64,000 nucleotides of DNA from the NCBI RefSeq assembly GCF_901000735.1, contig NC_081542.1, forward strand, positions 43,502,238-43,566,237, read 5' to 3'. Below are positions 38,268 through 48,335 of the stretch, piece by piece. Position numbers and translations under genes: made by a program. Each line of letters begins with the position of its first letter. Position 1 is the first letter of the stretch. The notes under the pieces are model-generated. The model saw only the letters and a program-made list of their open reading frames with translations. It was not told the DNA's origin and did no database searches. This DNA comes from Corylus avellana. Its lineage: Eukaryota; Streptophyta; Magnoliopsida; Fagales; Betulaceae.

Positions 38268-39375
38268 TGGCTCAAGAGAGAGAGAGAGAGTGTACAGCCT
38301 CAACGTTTCTTTCCTGCATGCAGCAGTGTTATCACGACTACCAATTGTCACAACAAGATTCCTTGCGGATGCATACTACATCAAACTGACCACAGGCCTG
38401 TGATATAGTCTGATTGATCCTTCTGTTTGTCTTTTTTCTTTCTTGTTAGGCTCCTTTCCTTTTTTTGTTTCTTTACTAGATTGTATTCTTTTTTAGCTCT
38501 TTTTGCACCATTTGTGCAGGTTGAGCCGCTTGTATACGAAAAATTGATAGTAGAATGAAAGATTCAGTTTGTACCTCATTCATGTACTCTGTTAGACCCA
38601 TGCTGTCCTCAGACGAGATGAGTCACCCATCATGTTCGGACCCAATCCATTCCCATATTTGCATTGCATGGTCCATGGAAGCCACCACACCTTTAGAGGC
38701 TTTCTCAGTGATACAAAGGCCTGCCCATGGAAGACATAAACCAAAGAACTAACATGAATTTTAGAAGATTTATTGCTCAAAAACTTGGATCTAACCAAAA
38801 CTATAAAAACAAAAAGAATCTTTGTGATTGCAGCAATCAAGCATTCAATATTTTTTTTTTTTTTTTTTAAAGTTGGTTTTCGAATGACATATCATCATTT
38901 TAATAATAAATAGCATGGAACGATGCATCATTTGGAAATCAACTTAAAAAAAAAAAAATTTAGTGTAAATTTATATTTATCTAAAAAAACTATTGCTTTC
39001 CGCATGGTTGTCCATTCGAAGGAATAGTCTTTTTGCTTTTTTGTATGACTAAGAGAATTAAACATGATGATCTACAAGACAATAAGAGGGAAAAAAAAAA
39101 AATGATGGCCAAACATCCACAAATGCTAGGATCCATCCTTTCAAATGGACCATTCTCACTGAAACCTAAAGCCGACATGGTCAAACCATAGAGGATGGAT
39201 GTGCATACTATTTCATAGCTTTCAAAGACAAATATCACATATTACATTATTATTACTCCGTTCAAACAAACAGTTGTAGACAGTTGTAGTGTCTGTACAA
39301 CAAACTCTTATTGAAAGCAAACCTCAGCCTACAAGCTGACAGACAGACAACTCACTGAAATTGAAGTGTCGACGA
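38268..39375. other. Convergent spacer, copy 2
   Basis: This is the copy-2 counterpart of 31621-32657, with an extra segment of about 80 bp at 38731-38811. No gene is seen. Confidence 0.6.
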
Positions 39376-41331
39376 TCAGACATGTTTGCTAAGGAAGGAG
39401 AGGAGCAGCTGATTCACCTCATCAGGTGACTGCTCATGAACAAAATGGGTTCCTTCAGGCAAAAATATGATCTCCAAATTCGGGACAAGCTCTTTCACCT
39501 TTCCACTTTTGACGAAATCCTCCAAGCCTGGAAATTTGAGGACATAGTCCTTACTACCCATTATAAAAAGTGCTGGAACTTTAACAATTGGATCCGTTAT
39601 GCTGAAGTCTTCACCAAATGACCTGTTAATCCATAACATCAACAAAAGTAATTAGCAAAGCCTCCACTACCCACTAAAGAACTTAGCCGATTTAGCAGGG
39701 AATGGGACTCCTCTTGCAATGGCAGACCTGATGCAATCACAGTGGTCTAGCCTTTGGGAGATGATGATAATACTACTTGGTCACTTGTGTTGAATTAGGA
39801 TCAGTTCATTACCTATATGGAACTTGCAATGCAGTTTGGAATCCAGATTTCTCATACAAAGCTCCATAAGTTGCGAGATCCTCCTCAGTGAACCAAGGCA
39901 GAAGCGGAGTAGATGGATCGACCAAATCCAAGATCTCCTGGTTTTCTGCAGCTACTGGTACTTCACTTCTGGAAAAGAGGATATAAATCTTCCTTACGAC
40001 TGTTTTAGCATCGAAGCGCCCGAAATCGGCTTCTGCTCGTCCAGGCTCCTGGAAAGAGTATTGCAAGCAGCTAAAGTTAATGGCGGACTCATATCCAAAT
40101 CTTAAGAGAGGAAAGTACAAGTATACCCGCCATCTTGAAAGGTAGAAGCCTTCAGGAAGGTAGTTATGGTATGTAGAGGGGCCTGGAGGGATATGTGGCA
40201 CTCCCATTGTTACAACTCCCAAGACCCTGTTAGGGTGGAGAAGGGCAAATAGGTAGGCAGGCCGAGCTCCAAAATCCTTCGCAACAAGAAAAACCTATGC
40301 ACATAACATGGGGGAGAGAAAGAGTCTAAGAGAGTTAGCATGCAAAAAGATCTCTAGATAGGAATTTTCTTTGCTCATTAGATTGTGATTAAATCTTTTG
40401 TGGGTGTGTGAACAAAAAGGAAATTCTTTAGTTCATTTGAATTGGAGAGTATCCGGTTAGTTATATTTGAAGGGTATTTTTGTCTTTTCACTTTTTGAGG
40501 GGACATGAATAGAATACTCTCAATTTCAATTATATTTGAGGGCTATTATTGTCTTTTTACTTTACGAGGAGACAAAAATACCCATTCAAATATAACTAAC
40601 TGGATATTCTCTAGTTCAAATGAACAAGAGAATATCTTGTTCCCCTTTTTGTTCAAATATAACTATCCGGTTAGTTAGATTGTGATCCTAATTCCAAAAA
40701 TACTCCTCCAATATAACTAACCGGATATTCTTCAGTTATAATTCACAAATAGGTTACACAAGCACATGGCAACCTAACATTTGCATCTCTTTACAAGACA
40801 TTTCATGGGCGAACATAACATTTTCAAGTGTTTTCTTATCAAGCAAACAGCAGCAAAAACTGAAAGCACCATTATATCTATTTTTCCGGAAATTCATTGT
40901 CAATAACCAAACAAACAAATTCTAGCAACATAATACATTACCTTGGGAATTCCGAGGGCATCGAGAATTCCAAGGAGGTCACCGAGAAAGTCATGAAACG
41001 AAGCCTTTTCGGGTTCGGGTGGTGGGTCGGAGAGTCCGTACCCTCTGTAATCGGGCGCGATCGCTCGGAACCCGGCGTTTGCCACGGCGATCATCTGGTG
41101 GCGCCACGTGTACCATATCTCCGGAAACCCGTGTAGGAACACGATCACCTTAGGACCTAAGGACACAAAAGAAGGGTGTTAGATTGCATGAGCGATGTGG
41201 GGTGTAGCCGTGTAGGATAAGACTAGAAAATGAAGATTTGTATGCATTGGATTTTCATGACCAGTTCCGATCTCGGCTAAGTGGAGCTTCAGTCCTCGTA
41301 CGTCGATGAACTTGTTCTGGATTTTGTCCAT
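39376..41331 (-). CDS. Epoxide-hydrolase-type alpha/beta hydrolase, copy B
   Basis: This has the same five-exon gene structure as copy A: 41262-41331, 40942-41156, 40127-40294, 39813-40048 and 39376-39622, giving 311 residues. The catalytic set is intact (HGFP loop, D102, Y146, Y216, D255, H289). Unlike copy A it has its upstream region (41354 onward), so this is the complete version of the locus. An in-frame ATG at 41364 would add 11 residues (MEVGKQSISKK); I prefer 41331 because hydrolase C begins at the equivalent MDKIQ. Four residues differ from copy A. A catalytic role on epoxides is known for the family; the actual substrate is not indicated by the sequence. Confidence 0.9.
40409..40655. 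mobile_element. Foldback MITE in hydrolase B intron 2
   Basis: This is the counterpart of 33691-33930. Its left arm has lost the part after AACAAAAAGG, and it has a short extra block (ATTCAAATATAACTAAC) near 40584. The two versions record separate small changes in the two copies. Confidence 0.55.
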
Positions 41332-41690
41332 TTTCTTAGAAATGCTCTGTTTACCGACTTCCACTGAACTGCCAACTGGGTCTTCTCTTCCTCTTCCTCT
41401 GATCCTTCTTGGGTTCTGTTTTGTCCTCTAAGGTTCTGTTTGACTTATTGATGTTGTTGTGTACCCTTCTGATTTGTCCCCTTCTCCTCCTTTCGTTTGC
41501 TCTGGATTTTTTTTTTTTTTTTTTTTTTTAGAATATTGTTTTTGGAAGATATTTTTAAGAATAAATTTGGTGGAAGAAAGAGGTGGAGATTTGGAAAATT
41601 TGAAAGGATGGATTTTACATAATAAACTCTAAAGTTTAGCCTTAGCATTACCATATTTTATAGCTTATTGCTCCGATGATTAAGGTTTGT

Positions 41691-42034
41691 TTGAAATTGC
41701 GGTTTTAATAAGTACGATTTTAAGAATTGTGTTTTTTAAATCGCTATATTTTATAATCGTAAAAGCGTTTGATAAAACATGTTAAAAAGTTATTTATTTA
41801 TTTATTTTTATTTGTTATATATCAAATATTTATTATGCGAAATCGTGATTTTGGTTTAAATTGACACTTTTAAAATAAGCACTTCCTAGCTTGCTAATAA
41901 AAAACGCAGATTTTTTCTTCTTATTATTTTAAATTAAGTGTTTTTTAAATCACAATGTCAAACGCCTTACGTTTTGCAATATCTTTTAAAAATACAGATT
42001 ATTCTTGCAAAATCGCAATCCCAAACGCACCCTA
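41691..42034. mobile_element. MITE-like foldback
   Basis: The left end TAAGGTTTGTTTGAAATTGC pairs with the inverse of the right end GCAATCCCAAACGCACCCTA. Both ends carry the GTTTGRRATTGCG motif seen in many plant MITEs. A target duplication was not found. Confidence 0.5.
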
Positions 42035-42140
42035 GGTCAAGTATCATTTTATGTTTATAATATGGTTTGGATTCTTTACAAATTTTAATTGTACTTGTAT
42101 CTTGATTTTCGTTAATCTCAATTCTTAGTGATTTCGTCTC

Positions 42141-42258
42141 CAAAGGTAATTTAATTGGTTGAACACTATGCCTTATAAAGCAGGTCACTAGATCGAATCC
42201 CGCTCTTTCTTTTACCTCCTCAATCCTCTCATGTAGACATGTTAAAAGAAAAAAAAAA
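42141..42258 (+). mobile_element. tRNA-derived SINE
   Basis: The body has a degenerate A box (TTAATTGGTTGA) and a B box (AGATCGAATCCC) about 30 bases apart, then a CT-rich tail ending ATGTAGACATGTTAAAAG and a poly(A) run. It shares its layout and the TGTAGACATR end with the SINE at 56900-57018. Target duplications are not clear. Confidence 0.6.
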
Positions 42259-43200
42259 TATATTTATTAAGATGGAATGCATAACATCATCATCAGACAC
42301 CAAAAAATCCTTTCAATCAAAAAAATATTGAATGTTTTACGAGAAAAAAAAGGTGCAGTAAAATGAAATGAGAATGGTTTCTCTAATACCAGCACCGGCT
42401 GACCATTTAGCGAGATTGTGTGCATGTCAATTCACATTATGATGTCCCTGTAACTCTTTTACTTATTCAATTAAACAAAAAAAAAAAAATAATAACATTG
42501 TGATGAATTTTACAAAATTAATTTTGAGGTAATTATTCGGAGGAGACCATTTCTTTAGACTCCGGTTTGTACCTCAATGGCATCTGCACCTGCTTCAATA
42601 GCCTGACATATGGGCTCAGAAGTTATGAACTTGGAAAACATTAGTGGTCCAATCCAAATAGAACAGCCAGGGAAATGTTTTCCTTGTATGAAAAAGATGT
42701 TTTCCATCTACTGTTAAACCCTTTAAGTATATGCCTCGTGTCTAGACCACCTCAGAGATATGGGCAATTTTAGTCGGATTCTCAGTAATTTGTTATCTGG
42801 CAGCAAATGTGAGTCTCTTTATGGACCCATCTTTCTAAACAGATGGATGGACCATCTAAGACAAGTTCGGATGGATGAGTTTCGTAAAAGTTCTTTCATA
42901 TTTGCTGCATATTGCTAGTAATTCGAATAATAAATTTTTTCAAAAATCTCGAATTTTAGAAAAAGGGTTGTAGGACCCATCCACCCTGAGCAGCCTAAGA
43001 TGTAGGTCTCACCTGCCTAGGACAAGGTAGGCCCTTCTCTTAAACTGCCAATTTCTGTGAAATTCGAATAATCTAATAATAAGGGATCCTCATCCGTTTT
43101 AGTCTTTGTATAACACATTTTAAATGCTTGATGTTCAGATTTTACAAGTACACAAGTAAAACTCGAAGCTGACAACTAACCTTAACTGAAGTGTCGATGA

Positions 43201-45692
43201 TCAAACATGCTTGCTGAGGAAGGAGAGGATTAGCTGATTCACCTCATCAGGTGACTGCTCAGGAACAAAATGGGTTCCTTCAGGCAAAAATGTGATCTCT
43301 AGATCGGGTACAAACTCTTTAACCTTTCCACTCTTTATGTAATCCTCTATGCCTGGAAATTTGAGGATATAGTCCTTACCACCCATTATCAAATGTGCTG
43401 GAACTTTCACTGTTGGATCTGTTATTTTGAAGCTTTCACCTGACCTATTGATGCACAATATCAACAAAAAATAATTAGCATCCTTACCCTACTTACAATC
43501 TAACCAATTCATCAGTAGTGAGATTCCCATCACAATTGCAATCTCAGTCGTCTATACTCAACATTACTCCACAAAATTGTCACAACCACTGATTCAATGA
43601 ACAACTATAATGTTCCTTGCTTTCAGAAAATGATGCTAGCAATTCTAATGTTTAATCACCACTTATTCTAAAAGTTTAACTTGATACGAAATGAAGAATT
43701 TAATCAGTAAAATATTTAACTAAAATGACATAGTTTGAATTCAAGACTTTTGTTCTAATATCATGTTAAAGTAATAAGTTGCAGACTTACGGGCCAGAGG
43801 GTAAACAACACAAAAGTGAAGAAGCAGATCCTCTTAAATATAAGAGATACTTCTTGGTCACTTTTGTCAAATTAGGATAAGTTCATTACCTATATGCAAT
43901 TTGCAACGCAGATGGGAATCCAGATTTTTCATACAAAGCTCCATATGCCGTGAGATCTTCCTCTGTGAACCAAGGTGGAAGAGGAGTAGATGGGTCCACC
44001 AAATCCATGATCTCCTGGTTTTCTGCAGCTACTGGTACTTCACTTCTGGAAAATAGGATATAAATCTTCCTTACCACTGTTTTAGTGTCAAAGCGCCCAA
44101 AATCCGCTTCTGCTCGTCCAGGCTCCTGAAAAGGGTTCAAAGACATGAAGTTTCAAGCAGGTAACAAATGATGTGAAACCTCATCAAGGTAGGGCTCTTT
44201 GGACCCGCCTTTGGAGGGTAAACACAAGATACACGACCCTACCCGCCAGAATGGTGGTATAAGGTAATCTAGGAGAACTCATAGTGCGGAATCAAACTCA
44301 AGATGTCTGAGTCTATGGATCATTCTAAGCCCGCCCCTTGACCACTAGGCTGCACAGTGCACCCTGACGGGCAACGGTGCATTCATATCTGAAACTTAAG
44401 ATAGGAAGGATCTGTATACCCGCCATCTTGAAATGTAGAAGCCTTCGGGAAGGAGCATATGGAATGTAGAGCGCTTTGGCATGAAAGGCACTCCTATTGT
44501 TAGAACTCCCAAGACCCTCTCCGGGTGAAAAATGGAAAATAGGTAGGCAGGCCGAGCTCCAAAATCCTTTCCAACAAGAAAAACCTATGCACATAACATG
44601 AGGTAGAGAAGTGAGAGATTAAAATGCAAAACAATCTCTAAATAGGACTTTTTTTTTGCTAAATGTTAGATTGTGATTTGTCTTTTGTGGGTGTGAGAAC
44701 AAATAGATTATATCTCTTAACTTTATAAATAGGCTTTATCTCCAAAAAACAAAGAAAATTATGATTTAACTTTATGGTTCAGCCTTTCTACAGCGTTTTG
44801 CAGACCAACATAAGCTTGAAAAATAAGTCATAAACTAACTAATATTGCTCTCCATAAAGATAAACAATTGCCAAACATATATAAAACACAATTATGTTCG
44901 ATTTACCTGTTCCAGACAAGTGAGTTTTACTTTCTAAGCTGCCTGAAACAGGGGAACTTTACAATCCCTCTCTTAAACTGTCCGAACTGCCCGTATATCT
45001 AACTTATTCAGACAACAGGATCATCATCCTTAAATTCAAACCATATCTATTTCCTAAAAAGTTAAAAACTTAAGACATAGACCAAAAATAGCCTGTAGCC
45101 GAAACATTTTAGTGTTAAAAAAAAACACAAAAAAGAGGACACACAAAAAGCCATGTGGCATGTGGGTCAGCATCCTTGCTTTGCTTTATACCCTTTGAAT
45201 TGAACCTTGATTGCCTCAAGCTTCCAAGCAACCAGTTGCAGATTACTCAACATTATCATATATTTTCTTAGCAACCAAACAAACAAATTATAGCTATAAA
45301 TATACCTTGGCAAGTCCAAGGACATCGAGAATTCCAAGCAGGTCACCGAGAAGGTCATCAAAGCCAGCCTTTTCGAGTTCCGGCGGAGGTTCGGAGAGTC
45401 CGTACCCTCTGTAATCGGGTGCGATAGCTCGGAACCCGGCGTTTGCTACGGCGATCATCTGGTGGCGCCAGGTGTACCATATCTCCGGAAACCCGTGTAG
45501 GAACACGACCACCTTAGGACCTGAAGACATGAAAAAAATAAAAATAAAGGAAGGGTGTTAGATTGAATGGGGTGTAGGATAAGATCAGAGAATGAAGATT
45601 TGTAGCATTTGATTTTCATGACCGATTCCGATCTCGGCAAAGTGGAGCTTCAGTCCTCGTACGTCGATGAACTTGTGCTGGATTTTGTCCAT
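43201..45692 (-). CDS. Epoxide-hydrolase-type alpha/beta hydrolase, diverged paralogue C
   Basis: Five exons in the same phases as copies A and B: 45623-45692, 45306-45520, 44420-44584, 43890-44125 and 43201-43444 (930 nt, 309 residues). The catalytic residues are kept: HGFP at 32-35, D102 in GKDFGA, Y145, D253 (IMGGKDYILKFPG) and H287 (EGTHFVPEQ). The start is fixed by an in-frame TAG just before MDKIQHKF. It is clearly a different gene from A/B. Exon 3 has PFMPKRST where A/B have PHIPPGPST, one residue shorter, and exon 5 starts SGESFK instead of SFGEDFS. The intron between exons 3 and 4 contains a SINE. It lies head to head with VIP5 across about 2.6 kb. The family role is epoxide hydrolysis; the substrate is unknown. 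Confidence 0.9.
44165..44375 (-). mobile_element. tRNA-derived SINE in hydrolase C intron 3
   Basis: Read on the minus strand, the segment has an A box (AGCCTAGTGGTCAAGG) and a B box (GAGTTTGATTCC), with the spacing of RNA polymerase III promoters. It is followed by a body containing GGCGGGTAGGGTCGTGTATC. Copies A and B have no such segment in the same intron. The outer ends are approximate and no target duplication was found. Confidence 0.55.
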
Positions 45693-48335
45693 TCTCTATA
45701 GCCTGAGAGCTGAGAGCGTTGGTTTACTTCCTTCCACTGAACTGAGTCTCCTCTTCTTCTTCTTCCTCCTCAGTTCTAACTTATTATCAGAGCTAGATTC
45801 TCTTCTGTCCTTCTTGGGGTGTTTGGAAATTAAAAAAAAAAAAAAAACAGAAGTATATTTTTATAAAATAAAAAAGGAATATATTTATTTGATAAGAGAT
45901 ATGTTATAAAAAGACCATATTTGACCGTATTTGATGACGTGGCAGATGAAGATGTCATTATTTTTTATTTTTTATTTTTGTCACAAAACCAAACGAAAGG
46001 ATTGAAATATCCTCTCCCCGTCAGACGTGAGGTTTCCCTCTCCCTCTCCAAACCCTAATCTCTCTCTCCGACGAGTCTCCGACGACGACAACTCTCTCCC
46101 CTCCGAAGACAATCCGAAGACGTCAACCGAATTTCTCTCTCCCACAGATCCGGTGCTCTCTCTCAAATCCACCGTCGCCGGTGATTTCTCTCAAATCTGG
46201 AAGGCGTCTCTCCTCCACGATTATCACTGCAAGAAACGTAAGGTACATAAACCCAGAACCTCAACCCAAAAAAAAAAAAATTATATAAATTTAATGTGAA
46301 TACTTTATTTATGTTTCCCTAAATTATGGAATCAGCATCTTTTAATTTGAAATTTGAAATTTTAAAATTTTGGCATAGTGAGTTGTGAGAAAACTAAAAT
46401 AAAGTCAAATAAATGAAGGATGCGGCGTATACTTCTATGGGCCAAGAATGGGGTTTTTATTGCAATGAAGCATATATATATATATATATATATATATCAC
46501 GAGTTTATGAATGCGTGAAACAAACAAAAGTTGGGATGAAATCTAATTTCAGAAGTCTTCAGGGACACATCTGAAAAATAAGTAAGTTTGGAAGTGCTAT
46601 AAGTTCGTACTGTGTCTAGATTTAAGCTACTTTAGTACCTTCAATCCCGTCGATCCAAACTTTCTCGAGAGCCCAGCTAAACAAAATCCGTGTGTTTTCT
46701 CAAGAGTACACCACAAGTACGAGAATCTGAGATTCATCAACGTAGTCTTCGAATGAGGTATGTATCACAATCTATGCCCAATTTACTCGCTAGGGTTTGT
46801 TTTAGATTATGTTTATGAGAAATTTAGCTCCATGGGATTAAAAACTACCGATCTTTGTGATTTTCAGGGTCCTGTTTGGTCTGCTTTGAGTTTTTTTGTG
46901 TGTTCAGTATTAGAAGTGGATTTTAGGTAATTTTGTGTATATATATATATATATTTTTTTTTAATGAACACCAACTTCTTTTGTTTTTTGTTGTAAATTT
47001 AGGTTTAACAAAGTGGGGAATTACTTGGGTATGTTGTCGATGATTTTGTTTCTTAAAAAAAAAAATTCCAAAATTCAATTGCATAGACAAAAAAAATCGT
47101 GGGCATGCTTGAATTCTTTGTAAAAGTGGGCTTAACATGTCGTGCAAGTCTTTTATGGATGCTAGAGCATCTAAATCCATCTCAAGATTGTCTCAAGATT
47201 GATTTTTAACAAAGGTACTGTAGCTTTTGGGTTCAGACATGTTTTAACTAGTTAACAGCTAGGAATATTAAGGATAACTTTTTGTTTGGTTGCTTTGAAT
47301 CTGTGAAGAAGGGAAGGAAATATATATTTGTCCAATTATATATCATGTTGCATTCCCAATCCATAATATGTTGCCCCTTTGATGGATTCTATAACATATA
47401 AATGGACATGGTTACCTGTATTGTGTGGACATGTTTGGAGGGCTCTCGCTATTACTGGAGAAAATATCAGTAATCAACATATTTGCTTGTTATTTGGAAT
47501 ATCAATTATGATTAGTAATTTTAAAGATTTTTCTTTTTCGCTTGAGAAATTTGCAAGATGGCATTAATATCTAAGGGCAGTGATTGGCAGCACGCGGCGT
47601 GCGTGGCACGCCCCCGCACGCCCGTGCAAATTTTTTTTTTTAAAAAAATATTTTTTTGCACACGGCGTGCTGTTTTCATTTACCCAATATCTAATACTTA
47701 TTATGTTTTCTATTTCTTTTCAGTGTAGTGAATTTGGGACTTTTATTTGTCAATGACTAGTAATAGGACAAAATAAAAAGAGTGAATGATTAAGATTATA
47801 GGGGGATTGCATTTGTATGTGACATAGAGCATAACACTGTGCATCCTGTGGCTGAGGGGTTTTGGCAGACTAAACTAGAAATTCCACATGTATGAATAGC
47901 TAGAAACATAAAAGTCAATGAACACTGGAATTGATCCGCCTGATTGCACTTGTATAGTCAATAAATAGAATTAGTCTATACAATTCATGATGAACTTGAG
48001 AGAGAGAGCGAGAGAGAGAGAGAGAGAGAGAGAGATTAGCTGTGTATCACTTTGATGTTCCATTAACATAATTGATTAAAGAATTCGGATCTACTAAAAT
48101 TCTTTAGAAAATAAAGTTAAATGGTTTTTTGCCGTTAGATTGGAAAAAGTTGTATGTCATTGATCTTGTCTCTTTGCATTCTAATAATTTTTATGGTTCA
48201 TAACAAAGCTATGATATATCTTGTGTACATATTCAACTTTGTTTCTTTTATCAACCATTGAGCTAGTTAATTAACACTTTGCAACTTTTTCAGGAGGGAG
48301 TAACTATCACAGTTTATACAAAGATATAGAAGATC
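45693..48335. other. Divergent spacer between hydrolase C and VIP5
   Basis: This should hold the hydrolase C promoter and the VIP5 promoter and leader. VIP5 probably has an intron in its leader: TTTTTCAG just before 48295 is a good acceptor, and donors such as GAG|GTATGT near 46757 are possible. Microsatellites lie at about 46470-46497 (TA) and 48001-48034 (GA). A short palindrome with ACACGGCGTGC occurs near 47590-47675. Apart from the small ORF at 46027-46242, no gene is seen. Confidence 0.5.
46027..46242 (+). other. Possible first exon or upstream ORF, unrecognised
   Basis: An ATG at 46027 opens a frame reading MRFPSPSPNPNLSLRRVSDD, later including SLKSTVAGDFSQIWKASLL, with a possible donor AAG|GTACAT at 46242/46243. 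The base composition (CT-rich, with CCGACGACGAC) is coding- or leader-like, unlike the AT-rich surroundings. It could be the 5' leader exon of VIP5, an upstream ORF in that leader, or the remains of another gene. I do not recognise the peptide. Confidence 0.3.

Larger units (their letters stand above)
34754..41353. repeat. Copy 2 of the 6.6 kb near-identical block
   Basis: This matches 28096-34653 in order and orientation. Differences visible by eye are scattered single bases, a 1-bp change in a C run near 36978, a 10-bp deletion near 37947, an approximately 80-bp extra segment near 38731-38811, and small indels in hydrolase intron 2 (near 40420 and 40585). That level is what one expects between two alleles of an outcrossing plant. 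Confidence 0.95.
41332..43200. other. Spacer between hydrolases B and C
   Basis: The right end of copy 2 is at 41353. Beyond it lies the probable promoter and leader of hydrolase B (to about 41640), a MITE-like foldback at 41691-42034 and a SINE at 42141-42258. Bases 42975-43100 resemble stretches near 44950-45020 and 51110-51240 (phrases such as TCTTAAACTG and AATAATCTAATA), pointing to a weak dispersed repeat. No gene is seen. Confidence 0.55.

Noticed and set aside
34754..41353. A recent functional tandem duplication of WAPL and the hydrolase
   Set aside because: The repeat borders coincide exactly with both sides of a 100-N scaffold gap and the divergence looks allelic, so an assembly artefact is preferred unless spanning reads are found.
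41332..41364. Upstream ATG adding MEVGKQSISKK to hydrolase B
   Set aside because: Possible, but paralogue C has a stop just upstream of the same MDKIQ start, and family members begin there.
44325..44594. 89-codon minus-strand ORF across hydrolase C exon 3
   Set aside because: It is a different frame of exon 3 plus SINE sequence; the true frame gives GKDFGA and GFYISRW.
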